Shown here in pieces: positions 8,666 to 17,600 of a stretch of 35,162 nt of DNA (position 1 is its first letter; the number at the start of each line of letters is the position of its first letter). Location of the stretch: contig JAFSYY010000003.1 in NCBI GenBank assembly GCA_017455845.1, positions 1 to 35,162 of the forward strand, in the 5' to 3' direction. Made by a program: the position numbers and the translations under genes. The notes beneath the pieces were generated by a model that was not told the DNA's origin, did not search any database, and saw only the letters and a program-made list of their open reading frames with translations. This DNA is from Prevotella sp. (GTDB taxonomy: Bacteria > Bacteroidota > Bacteroidia > Bacteroidales > Bacteroidaceae).

Positions 8666-8713
8666 ACAATTGTCCTAGTCGGCACACTCTTTGTTCGCAA
8701 GTTAGCAAACAAA

Positions 8714-8748
8714 ATTATGCATTATGCATTATGAATTATGCATTAAAA
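8714..8748. repeat. Seven-base repeat, unit ATTATGC, before clpB
   Basis: ATTATGC, ATTATGC, ATTATGA, ATTATGC, then ATTAAAA. It ends just before the clpB ribosome binding site. Confidence 0.9.
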
Positions 8749-8764
8749 AGAAAGGAGTAATAAT

Positions 8765-11353
8765 ATGAACATCGAGAAATTTACAATCAAGGCGCAGGAG
8801 ACCGTGCAGCAGGCAGTCAACATTGCACGCCAGAACGGTCAGCAGTCCATCGAGCCCGTGCATCTGCTCAAGGCACTGATGGACAAGGCGCAGGACATCA
8901 CATCGTTTGTCTTCCAGAAAATGGGCGTCAACGTCCAGCAACTCGACATGCTGGCCTCTCAGGAGATGCAGCATCTGGCACGCGTGCAGGGAGGTGAGCC
9001 ATATCTCTCGAACGACTCTCAGAAGGTATTGCAAAAAGCCGAAGACCTTGCACACGACATGAACGACGAATTCGTCTCTTGTGAGCCGATTCTCTTGGCT
9101 CTACTAACGGTGAACTCCACCGTGAGCCGCATGCTCAAGGATGCCGGTGCCAACGAGAAAGATATGCGTCAGGCCATCCTCGAACTGCGTCAGGGGCAGC
9201 GTGTGCAGAGCCAGAGTGCCGACGACAACTACCAGTCGCTGGAGAAGTACGCCAAGAACCTCGTTGACCTCGCACGTCAGGGCAAACTCGACCCTGTCAT
9301 CGGACGTGATGACGAGATACGTCGTGTGCTGCAGATTCTCTCACGACGCACGAAGAACAATCCAGTCTTAATAGGTGAGCCGGGTACGGGTAAGACGGCT
9401 ATCGTCGAGGGCTTGGCCCAGCGCATCGTGCGCGGTGACGTGCCCGAGAACCTCAAAGACAAGCAGTTGTTCTCGCTCGACATGGGCGCCCTCGTGGCTG
9501 GCGCAAAGTACAAGGGTGAGTTCGAGGAACGATTGAAGAGCGTCATCAACGAGGTCACTGCCTCCGACGGTCGCATCATCCTCTTTATCGACGAGATCCA
9601 CACCCTAGTGGGTGCCGGCAAGGGTGAGGGTGCTATGGATGCTGCCAACATCCTGAAACCGGCATTGGCACGAGGCGAACTGCGCAGCATCGGAGCCACC
9701 ACACTCAATGAATACCAGAAGTATTTCGAGAAGGACAAAGCCCTCGAGCGTCGTTTCCAGACTGTCATGGTCGATGAGCCGGATGAACTCTCGGCCATCT
9801 CTATCCTGCGTGGCTTGAAAGAACGCTATGAGAACCACCATAAAGTGCGTATCCAGGATGATGCCTGTATTGCCGCCGTACAACTCTCCGAACGGTATAT
9901 CACCGAGCGTTTCCTGCCCGACAAGGCCATCGACCTGATGGATGAGGCCGCTGCCAAACTACGCATGGAGCGCGACAGCGTGCCTGAGGAACTCGACGAG
10001 ATAACACGCCGCCTGGCACAACTCGAGATTGAGCGCGAGAGCATCCGCCGCGAAGCACCGTCCGTCGGAAACGGTTCCCCCGCTTCCGAAAAACTCCAAC
10101 AACTCGACCGCGACATCGCTGAGTTGCGCGAACAAGAAACACAGTTCCGTGCCAAATGGGAGGGCGAACGTCAACTCATCAACAAGATCCAGCAGGACAA
10201 GCAGGAAATGGAGAACCTCAAACGCGAGGCCGACCGTGCCGAGCGCGAGGGTGACTATGGTCGCGTAGCCGAGATCCGCTACTCAAAACTGAAGGCCCTC
10301 GAAGACGATATCGCCACCATCCAGAAGCAACTCGACGGCTCGTCCGTGTCCGGCGGTTTGCCCGCCGGAAAATCACGCCTCGTTCGCGAGGAGGTCACTG
10401 CCGACGACATCGCCGAGGTCGTCTCGCGCTGGACGGGCATCCCCGTCTCCCGCATGATGCAGAGCGAACGCGAAAAACTGCTTCATCTCGAAGAGGAACT
10501 CCATCGTCGTGTCATCGGACAGAACGAGGCCATCACCGCCGTCTCGGATGCCGTGCGCCGTAGCCGTGCTGGACTGCAGGACCCCAAGCGTCCTATCGCC
10601 TCGTTCATCTTCCTCGGTACCACGGGTGTGGGTAAGACGGAACTCGCCAAGACGCTGGCCGAATATCTCTTCAACGACGAGACCATGCTCACGCGTATCG
10701 ATATGAGTGAGTATCAGGAGAAACACACCGTTTCTCGACTCATTGGTGCCCCTCCGGGCTATGTGGGTTATGACGAGGGCGGACAACTCACCGAGGCCGT
10801 ACGACGCAAACCCTATTCCGTAGTGCTCTTCGACGAGATAGAGAAGGCACACCCCGATGTGTTCAACATCCTACTCCAGGTGCTCGACGATGGACGGCTT
10901 ACCGACAACAAGGGACGCACCGCCGACTTCAAGAATACCATCATCATCATGACATCGAACGCTACACGCGAGCAACTCCGTCTCACCATGCGCCCAGAGT
11001 TCCTCAACCGTATCGACGAGATTATCACCTTCAAGCCGCTCAGTAAGCAGGAGATTGCCCAGGTCGTTCGTCTGCAACTCGCGCGAGTACAGAAGATGCT
11101 TGAAAGGCAACGGGTAGGCGAGCCTTGCTCGGGAATGACGCAGGGCTTCACCCTCGAGGTAACCCCGCAGGCTGTCGATTGGCTGGCTCAGGAGGGCTAC
11201 GACCCCGACTTCGGTGCACGTCCTGTGAAGCGTGCCATCCAGCAGTATCTACTCAACGACCTCTCGAAGAAACTCCTTGCCGACGAGATCAGCCGTGATA
11301 AACCTATCATCGTCGACTCCTTCGGCGACGGTCTCGTGTTTATACAGAAGTAA
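8765..11353 (+). CDS. clpB: ATP-dependent disaggregase ClpB with repeat-derived insertions
   Basis: ClpB is a hexameric AAA+ chaperone that extracts polypeptides from aggregates together with DnaK. The 862-residue product has the N-domain (1-145), NBD1 with Walker A GEPGTGKT at 204-211, the coiled-coil middle domain, and NBD2 with Walker A GTTGVGKT at 618-625, [11 protein letters not shown] and a C-terminal [10 protein letters not shown] motif. Compared with the family, three stretches are foreign and coincide with hairpin repeats: about residues 432-442, 526-537 and 780-791. Between the sensor TSN (730-732) and RPEFLNR only ten residues occur, whereas E. coli ClpB has about thirty. The start at 8765 is preceded by GGAG at 8754-8757. 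Overall integrity suggests a functional gene. Confidence 0.97.
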   Translation: MNIEKFTIKAQETVQQAVNIARQNGQQSIEPVHLLKALMDKAQDITSFVFQKMGVNVQQLDMLASQEMQHLARVQGGEPYLSNDSQKVLQKAEDLAHDMNDEFVSCEPILLALLTVNSTVSRMLKDAGANEKDMRQAILELRQGQRVQSQSADDNYQSLEKYAKNLVDLARQGKLDPVIGRDDEIRRVLQILSRRTKNNPVLIGEPGTGKTAIVEGLAQRIVRGDVPENLKDKQLFSLDMGALVAGAKYKGEFEERLKSVINEVTASDGRIILFIDEIHTLVGAGKGEGAMDAANILKPALARGELRSIGATTLNEYQKYFEKDKALERRFQTVMVDEPDELSAISILRGLKERYENHHKVRIQDDACIAAVQLSERYITERFLPDKAIDLMDEAAAKLRMERDSVPEELDEITRRLAQLEIERESIRREAPSVGNGSPASEKLQQLDRDIAELREQETQFRAKWEGERQLINKIQQDKQEMENLKREADRAEREGDYGRVAEIRYSKLKALEDDIATIQKQLDGSSVSGGLPAGKSRLVREEVTADDIAEVVSRWTGIPVSRMMQSEREKLLHLEEELHRRVIGQNEAITAVSDAVRRSRAGLQDPKRPIASFIFLGTTGVGKTELAKTLAEYLFNDETMLTRIDMSEYQEKHTVSRLIGAPPGYVGYDEGGQLTEAVRRKPYSVVLFDEIEKAHPDVFNILLQVLDDGRLTDNKGRTADFKNTIIIMTSNATREQLRLTMRPEFLNRIDEIITFKPLSKQEIAQVVRLQLARVQKMLERQRVGEPCSGMTQGFTLEVTPQAVDWLAQEGYDPDFGARPVKRAIQQYLLNDLSKKLLADEISRDKPIIVDSFGDGLVFIQK
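10058..10090 (+). repeat. GTCCGT hairpin element, diverged copy in clpB
   Basis: CCGTCCGT followed by a stem CGGAA/TTCCG and AAA. It resembles the tandem units at 11359-11438 and encodes the [11 protein letters not shown] stretch of the ClpB middle domain. Confidence 0.7.
10341..10373 (+). repeat. GTCCGTG hairpin element in clpB with rebuilt stem
   Basis: GTCCGTG, then stem TCCGGCGG (10349-10356) and CCGCCGGA (10362-10369), then AAA. Same flanks and loop position as 11359-11438 but a different, still fully paired stem. Encodes [10 protein letters not shown]. Confidence 0.75.
11102..11137 (+). repeat. 36-base hairpin element in clpB
   Basis: Stem CGAGC/GCTCG, loop CTT. Differs from 4390-4425 at four positions, two of which are a compensatory C-G to G-C swap in the stem. 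Encodes [12 protein letters not shown] in ClpB. Confidence 0.85.
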
Positions 11354-11358
11354 GGTCC

Positions 11359-11438
11359 CCGTCCGTGCGAAGCGGTTTTCCCGCTCCGAAAGCCTAGGCC
11401 GTCCGTGCGAAGCGGTTTTCCCGCTTCGAAAGCCTAGG
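11359..11438. repeat. Tandem pair of 40-base hairpin elements between clpB and the convergent glycosyltransferase
   Basis: Units 11359-11398 and 11399-11438 differ at one base. Each has stem GAAGCGG with CCGCTTC (C in place of T in unit 1) and ends in the palindrome GCCTAGGC. The glycosyltransferase stop codon (11434-11436) lies in unit 2. The hairpins could act as a bidirectional terminator, but there is no T-run. Confidence 0.92.
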
Positions 11439-12177
11439 CCGCCGGATACTTACGTGTCCAGCCGTCCCAGCGCAGGCGCATCACACCGAAGAAAGCCTCA
11501 CCGAAGATGCCACCCGACATCTTTGAAACACCCTCCTTGCGGTTCACAAAGATCACGGGCACCTCCTTGATCTTAAAGCCAATACGCCACGCAGTGAACT
11601 TCATCTCTATCTGGAAACCGTAGCCCTTGAAGCGGATCCTGTCCAATTCAATAGTCTTCAGCACACAACGCTTGTAGCACACGAAGCCAGCCGTAGTGTC
11701 GTGGATAGGGAAGCCTGTAACCATACGCACATACTTCGACGCAAAATAACTCATCAGCACACGGCTCATCGGCCAGTTCACCACGTTCACGCCACTCACA
11801 TAGCGCGAACCAATAGCCATATCGTAACCCCCATCATGACAGGCACCATACAGCCGCGGCAAGTCCTGCGGATCATGACTGAAGTCCGCATCCATCTCGA
11901 AGATATAGTCATAACCACGCTCCAGAGCCCATCTGAAACCGGCAATATAAGCCGTGCCAAGACCCAGTTTCCCCGTGCGCTCCACCATGAAAAGCCTGTC
12001 CATGAACTCATCAGCCATCAGACCCTTCACAATCCCCGCAGTGCCGTCCGGAGAACCGTCGTCGATAACCAGAATATGAAAACTCTTTTCCAGCCCAAAC
12101 ACAGCACGGATAATCTTCTCAATGTTTTCCTTCTCATTATAAGTAGGAATGATGACGATACAGTCGCTTGTAATCAT
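11434..12177 (-). CDS. Dolichyl-phosphate-mannose-synthase-like glycosyltransferase (GT2)
   Basis: The 247-residue protein starts at MITSDCIVIIPTYNEKENI. The frame is open upstream to 12342, but that extension carries promoter-like repeats and is not family sequence. Residues 5-90 give the GT-A fold with IPTYNEKEN, VIDDGSPDGT and the metal-binding EMDADFSHDP. The end of the domain has the QIEMKFTAWRIGFKIKEVPVIF segment typical of polyprenol-phosphate mannosyl or glucosyl transferases (DPM1 type without the C-terminal membrane anchors). It probably moves a hexose from a nucleotide sugar to polyprenyl phosphate at the inner face of the membrane. The TAG stop lies inside a tandem hairpin repeat (11359-11438), so the last residues PAA are repeat-adjacent. 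It converges on clpB. Confidence 0.88.
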   Translation of the reverse strand: MITSDCIVIIPTYNEKENIEKIIRAVFGLEKSFHILVIDDGSPDGTAGIVKGLMADEFMDRLFMVERTGKLGLGTAYIAGFRWALERGYDYIFEMDADFSHDPQDLPRLYGACHDGGYDMAIGSRYVSGVNVVNWPMSRVLMSYFASKYVRMVTGFPIHDTTAGFVCYKRCVLKTIELDRIRFKGYGFQIEMKFTAWRIGFKIKEVPVIFVNRKEGVSKMSGGIFGEAFFGVMRLRWDGWTRKYPAA

Positions 12178-12198
12178 TGTTTCTATTATTTTCACTTG

Positions 12199-12278
12199 CA
12201 AAGGTACCTCTCCCTTCATCTGCAGAAGCACCTCTTCATTCGTCTGCAAAAGTACACCTTTTTCAGCAAACAACCAAA
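12199..12278 (-). promoter_or_regulatory. Promoter region of the DPM1-like glycosyltransferase
   Basis: On the minus strand TTTG (12275-12278), 20 bases, TACTTTTG (12247-12254). A second -7-like TACCTTTG lies at 12199-12206, 21 bases before the ATG. Confidence 0.5.
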
Positions 12279-12322
12279 GAATAGCAGGAAAAAGTGACGA
12301 CAAATGAAAACAATTGTTATTT

Positions 12323-13240
12323 TCAAAGCCTATTCTCCTCACGATAATGCTTAGGCGAACAGCCTGTCATTTGTTTGAAGAGGCGTGAGAAATAGTAGGA
12401 GTCGTCGAAGCCCACTTTATGACATACCTGATTGATGCGCATGGTTGTGGTGGTGAGCAGCCAGCAGGCATGCTTGATCTTCAGTCTGTTCAGATAGGCA
12501 AGGGGACTCTCTCCTGTCTGCTGGCGGAAGAGCAACGAGAAATGACTGGACGAATAGCCTGTGTAGCGTGCCAACTGCTCTAGCGTAAGCCGGTGTTCCA
12601 GATTTTCTTGCATGTAATGCTTTGCGGCTGCCACTATATCACCATAGACGTTACTTGTCTCGGACTGTCTGCGGAAATGTTGCAAATAGCGCATGGAGGC
12701 CAGATAGTAGTGTAGCAGGCTGGAGGCATAACGCAGGGCCTCGCGGGTGGTGCTCTGCTCGAGGGTAGAAAATATTTCCTCGAACACCAGTTGGCGTTCG
12801 CTGATACGTGAGTTATGGGTGGGCACGATATCCTGCGGCAGATGCTGACCCTCGCTATAGATGGCGGCATGCTGTCCTGTGAAGTGCAACCAGTAGATAG
12901 TCCAGGGGTGTTCCTTGTCTGCCCCGTAGGCATGGGGCTGTCCTTGAGGCAGGATAATATACTGGTTGGCCTGGATACGATAGGTAACGCCCTCGCCCTG
13001 CCCCTTCGCATGATGATGGGAATCCGCGTTGCCGATACGGCACCAGCCTTCACCCTCCATACAATAGATGAGCACATACTCGGCAATGGGCTGCAAACGC
13101 TCCCTGTAATGCCCGTCTGCATGGGGATAATAACCGATGTCGGTAATATAGAGGCTGCTGACGAGCGGATCCAGACGCTCGGCATCGATAGTCATAGGAG
13201 GCAGAACGATAGCGCGTTCGCCAGTGAATCCTTCTTTCAT
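12323..13240 (-). CDS. AraC-family transcriptional regulator, sugar-responsive type
   Basis: The 305-residue protein has an N-terminal cupin-like sensing domain (YYPHADGHYRERLQPIAEYVLIYCMEGEGW, QYIILPQGQPHAYGA, WTIYWLHFTGQHA) and a C-terminal pair of helix-turn-helix units (LTLEQLARYTGYSSSHFSLLFRQQTGESPLAYLNRL and INQVCHKVGFDDSYYFSRLFKQMTGCSPKHYR). The chosen start MKEGFTGERAIVLPP matches the usual family N-terminus; the frame is open slightly further to 13267. It is divergent from the MFS sugar transporter and most likely controls it and the genes behind it in response to a pentose or related sugar. No repeat insertion is seen in it. Confidence 0.92.
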   Translation of the reverse strand: MKEGFTGERAIVLPPMTIDAERLDPLVSSLYITDIGYYPHADGHYRERLQPIAEYVLIYCMEGEGWCRIGNADSHHHAKGQGEGVTYRIQANQYIILPQGQPHAYGADKEHPWTIYWLHFTGQHAAIYSEGQHLPQDIVPTHNSRISERQLVFEEIFSTLEQSTTREALRYASSLLHYYLASMRYLQHFRRQSETSNVYGDIVAAAKHYMQENLEHRLTLEQLARYTGYSSSHFSLLFRQQTGESPLAYLNRLKIKHACWLLTTTTMRINQVCHKVGFDDSYYFSRLFKQMTGCSPKHYREENRL

Positions 13241-13245
13241 GAATG

Positions 13246-13319
13246 CAAAGATAATAATAAAATCCATCTTTCTGAAAAGATTTTATATCTTTTAAGTTAA
13301 AAAGATGTATTATCTTTGC
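13246..13319. promoter_or_regulatory. Divergent promoter region of the AraC regulator and MFS gene
   Basis: TATCTTTG at 13312-13319 (plus, 28 bases before the MFS ATG) and its mirror at 13246-13253 (minus, 5 bases before the AraC-type ATG). AAAGATAATA and TATTATCTTT are inverted about the centre, so the regulator probably binds between them. Confidence 0.6.
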
Positions 13320-13347
13320 ACTCGGAAAACTAAAAGCCAATAATGAC

Positions 13348-14637
13348 ATGCAAAAAAACAGTAAACTTTTCATCTATTTCATCTGCTCGGTGTCGGCCAT
13401 GGGCGGTCTGCTCTTTGGCTACGACTGGGTGGTGATAGGCGGTGCGAAGCCGTTTTATGAGTTGTATTTCAGCATCGCAAACAGCCCAGTGATGCAGGGG
13501 GTGGCTATGACCACTGCCTTGGTGGGCTGCCTGGCAGGTGCTATGGTGGCAGGTGTCTTGGCCGACCGTTACGGTCGCAAACCGCTGCTGATACTGTCGG
13601 CCGTGCTTTTCACCGTCTCGGCTATCGGCACAGGAGTGTTCAACGACTTCACCTTATTTAATATAGCCCGCTTCGTAGGTGGTGTGGGCATCGGTGTAGC
13701 CTCGGCTCTGGCCCCGATGTATATTGCCGAGGTAAGTCCGACAGAGATTCGCGGACGTATGGTGAGTCTGAACCAGATGACCATCGTACTGGGCATCCTG
13801 GGTGCGCAGGTAGTAAACATGTTGCTGGCTCGCGACAGTAGTGTGGCGGAAAACATGGCTTGGAACGTGGCATGGGGCTGGCGTTGGATGTTCTGGGCTG
13901 AGACGGTGCCTGCGGCTCTGTTTCTGGTAATGAGTTTCTTTATTCCTGAGAGCCCGGTCTATCTGAAAATGAGAAATGAGGAATTAGAAATGAGAAATGT
14001 AAACTTCTCATTTCTCTTTTCTCATTCCTCATTTAGGAGAGTCCTCCTTTTAGGCCTCGTCATCGCCGTTTTCCAGCAGTGGTGCGGCACGAATGTTATT
14101 TTCAACTATGCGCAGGAGATTTTCACGGGTGCAGGCTTTGACGTAGACGGTATGTTCATCAATATTGTTATTACTGGCATTGCCAACGTGGTGTTTACGT
14201 TTGTAGCCCTCTACACCATCGAGAAATGGGGTAGACGTACGCTGATGCTCATTGGTGCTGGCATGCTGGGCCTGATATACCTGACGCTGGGCACCTGCTA
14301 TTTCTCCGAGGTGAAGGGCGTGATGATGGTGGTGCTGGTGGTGACGGCTATCTCTGTCTATGCCATGACACTGGGTCCTGTAACGTGGACATTATTGGCA
14401 GAGATCTTCCCTAATAGCATCCGTGGCGTGGCAATGGCTACGTGTACGTTTGCCCTGTGGATGGGCTGTTGCACGCTGACATTCTCGTTTCCATCGATGA
14501 ACGCCTCGCTGGGCAGTTACGGCACGTTCTGGATCTATAGCGCTATCTGCGTCTGTGCCTTCCTGTTCCTGTTCCATCGTTGCCCCGAGACAAAAGGAAA
14601 GAGTCTTGAAGAGTTGGAGAAGGAATTAATCAAATAA
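13348..14637 (+). CDS. MFS sugar porter (XylE/GLUT-like)
   Basis: This is a 429-residue twelve-helix inner-membrane sugar:proton symporter. Sugar-porter signatures are RYGRKPLL after helix 2, PMYIAEVSPTEIRGRMVSLNQ in helix 4-5, PESPVYL after helix 6, QQWCGTNVIFNYA in helix 7, GRRTLML and the terminal PETKGKSLEELE. Sugar porters usually have about 50-60 residues in the loop after helix 6; here that loop is short and made of repeats (KMRNEELEMRN then FSFLFSHSSF, 13966-14034). The gene is divergent from the AraC regulator and is followed after 6 bases by the DUF5107-TPR gene. Xylose, arabinose or galactose are possible substrates, judged from the neighbouring xylulokinase and galactosidase; the specificity is not visible in the sequence. 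Confidence 0.93.
   Translation: MQKNSKLFIYFICSVSAMGGLLFGYDWVVIGGAKPFYELYFSIANSPVMQGVAMTTALVGCLAGAMVAGVLADRYGRKPLLILSAVLFTVSAIGTGVFNDFTLFNIARFVGGVGIGVASALAPMYIAEVSPTEIRGRMVSLNQMTIVLGILGAQVVNMLLARDSSVAENMAWNVAWGWRWMFWAETVPAALFLVMSFFIPESPVYLKMRNEELEMRNVNFSFLFSHSSFRRVLLLGLVIAVFQQWCGTNVIFNYAQEIFTGAGFDVDGMFINIVITGIANVVFTFVALYTIEKWGRRTLMLIGAGMLGLIYLTLGTCYFSEVKGVMMVVLVVTAISVYAMTLGPVTWTLLAEIFPNSIRGVAMATCTFALWMGCCTLTFSFPSMNASLGSYGTFWIYSAICVCAFLFLFHRCPETKGKSLEELEKELIK
13966..14034. repeat. Inverted pair of seven-base arrays in the MFS gene
   Basis: Left arm GAAATGA-GGAATTA-GAAATGA-GAAATGT (13973-14000); right arm CTCATTT-CTCTTTT-CTCATTC-CTCATTT (14007-14034). The arms are imperfect reverse complements and would form a long hairpin. 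Translated in the loop after helix 6. Confidence 0.9.
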
Positions 14638-14643
14638 AAAAAT

Positions 14644-17600
14644 ATGGTAAAAGCATGGAGAGAGTTGGTGACAATACCAACGTATGAAATCGGAAAGGCA
14701 GAGAAAAATCCCATTTTCTTGGAGAAGCGAGTGTATCAGGGTTCGAGCGGCGTGGTGTATCCCTACCCTGTCATTGAGTCAATAGCCAACGAGCCAACAC
14801 CCCACGAATGGAAAGTGGTCTTTTTGGAAAATGAATATATCAAGGTGATGGTGATGCCCGAACTGGGCGGGCGCATCCAGATGGCATACGACAAGATCAA
14901 GCAGCGTCACTTTGTGTATTATAACCACGTCATCAAGCCCGCATTGGTGGGCTTGGCAGGCCCATGGATCAGTGGCGGCATTGAGTTCAACTGGCCCCAG
15001 CACCACAGGCCATCAACCTATTTGCCTGTAGATTGTGACATTGTGGAGAACGAGGACGGTAGTGTGACAGTATGGGTGAACGAGATGGAGCGGATGTTCC
15101 ACCAGAAGGGGATGGCCGGTTTCACGCTGCGTCCCGGCTGTGCCTACCTGGAGATTCAGGGACGCCTGAGCAATCGCACGTCTCTGCCCCAGACTTTCCT
15201 CTGGTGGGCGAACCCCGCCGTGGAGGTGAACGATGACTACCAAAGCGTCTTTCCGCCTGATGTGAACGCTGTCTTCGACCATGGCAAGCGTGCCGTCAGC
15301 AGTTTCCCCATTGCTACGGGCACCTACTATAAGATGGACTATTCGGCAGGTGTGGATATCTCGAACTATAAGAACATCAAGGTGCCTACGTCGTATATGG
15401 CTGTGAACTCTAAATACGACTTCGAGGGCGGCTATGAGAACGACAGCCATGGCGGCATGCTCCATGTGGCCTCGCACCATTTCTCGCCCGGCAAGAAACA
15501 GTGGACGTGGGGCAATGGCGACTTCGGACGGGCGTGGGACAGGAATCTGACGGATCCAGCCCCCCTGTCACCCCCCGAGGGGGGCACAATACCTTCACCC
15601 TTCAAAAGTATAGAAGCCCCCACGGGGGCAGTAGGGGGGGCTTTTCGCCCCTACATCGAACTGATGGCAGGTGTCTATACCGAGAACCAGCCAGACTTCA
15701 CATGGCTGATGCCTTACGAGGAGAAGCAGTTCGTGCAGTACTTCATGCCCTATCGTGAACTGGGCGTGGTGAAACAAGCCTCGAAGGACTTTATCATGGC
15801 TATAGATGAGGTTTCGAGGTGCGAGGATAGTGCGAGGTGCGAGGTACGAGGTGCGAGGTGCGAGGATAGTATTGTGTGCTTCAAGGTGCTGGCGACCTCG
15901 AAGCATGAGGTGCGTATCGTGCTGCGCAACAAGCGGGGCGAGGAATATTATAATAAAGTGGTGACACTGAGTCCGGAAGAGGTCTTTGAACAGACTGTGG
16001 CTGTGAAAGGTGCCACATTGAATGACTTGATACTTTCAATTACCAAGATTAGTCATAATTCTCAATTCTCAATTCTTAATTCTCAATTCTCATGGCAGGC
16101 CGAGCCCGACGACATTCGTCCCATCCCTGATGCTGCTGAGGCCGCACTGTCGCCCGAGGACACCAAGACCAACGACCAACTGTACCTGACAGGTCTGCAT
16201 CTGGAGCAGTACCGTCATGCCACATGGAGTGCCCTCGACTACTACGAGGAGGCCTTGCGCCGCGACCCCAATGATGTGCGCTGCCTGAACCAGACCGGTT
16301 TGTGGTACCTGCGCCGTGGACGTTTCGACAAGGCAGAGTGCTATCTGCGTAAAGCCGTAAAGATATGGCAGAAACGTAATCCCAATCCCTACGATGGCGA
16401 GGCCATCTTCAACCTGGCTCTCTGCCTGAAATACCAAGGGTTGGCAAATAATTCTCAATTCTCAATTCTCCGCTCGGCCGAAGGACGCTTGCTACCAACG
16501 GGACGCAAGAATTCTCAATTAAGCGAGGCCTACGAACTCTTCTGGAAATCCACATGGAACAAGGCATGGGCCGATGCCGGCTATTTCGAGGCTGCTTGCA
16601 TCAGTACGGCGCAAGGTCGATATGAGGATGCACTCGATGAGTTGAACCGTTGCCTCATTTTCAATAGTTGCAACCACAAGGCTTGTGCGCTGAAGGCTGC
16701 CGTTCTTCGTCTGCTTGACAGGAAAGATGAGGCGCTGGCGTGGATTGAGAAGAGCCTGCTGTCAGACCACTTTAATTACGGCTGCCGTTATGAGAAGTAT
16801 CTGCTGACAGACATCGACACGCTGACGCCATTGATGCGTAATAGTAGTCATAACTACGATGAACTGGCACTGGATTATTTGCAGGCAGGACTTTCTGATG
16901 AGGCTTGTGCAATATGGGAAATCGCGATCAGTGAAGGTGCAACAAGTCCGATGACTTATTATTACTTAGGCCGTTATGAGGAAGCCGAACAGACTGACTC
17001 TGCCTACTGTTTCCCCAACCGCCTGGAGGATGTGGTGGCATTGGAGACGGCAAAGAAACAGAATCCTCATGGTGCGAAGGCCCCCTATTATCTGGGCTGT
17101 CTGTATTACGACAAGCGTCAGTATGACCTTGCCATCGAGAACTGGGAACAATCGGCACGTCTTGACCCTTCGTTCCCCACCGTTTGGCGCAACCTCGCAT
17201 TAGCGCGTTTTAACAAGCAAAACAAACAAGAAGAGGCGTTAGAGTATATGGAAAAAGCCTTCCGTCTGGATGAGACGGACAGTCGCATACTGATGGAACT
17301 CGACCAACTCTATAAGCGTCTGCAAAAGCCACATCAGCAGCGTCTGGACTTCCTGCAGAAATATCCGCTGTTGATAGCCCAGCGCGATGACCTCGTGTTG
17401 GAAGAGATTACCCTGCTCAATCAATTAGGACGCTATGAAGAGGCCATGTATAAACTTGACGCTCACCAGTTCCATCCCTGGGAGGGCGGTGAAGGCAAGG
17501 TGCCTGCGCAGTATCAGTTCTGCAGGATTGAACAAGCGAAGCAACTCATGAAGATGCGAGGGACGAGAGACGATGGCCATGGTACGAGGTGCGAAGTTCG

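Larger units (their letters stand above)
8375..8764. other. Gene-free stretch between alpha-2-macroglobulin and clpB
   Basis: 390 bases with the nineteen-copy array (8405-8537), an AT-rich middle with the paired motif, and the ATTATGC array. The divergent promoters lie between the two arrays. No RNA gene is seen. Confidence 0.85.

Noticed and set aside
11359..11438. Intrinsic terminator for clpB
   Set aside because: The hairpins are good but no T-run follows; listed as repeat with only a possible terminator role.
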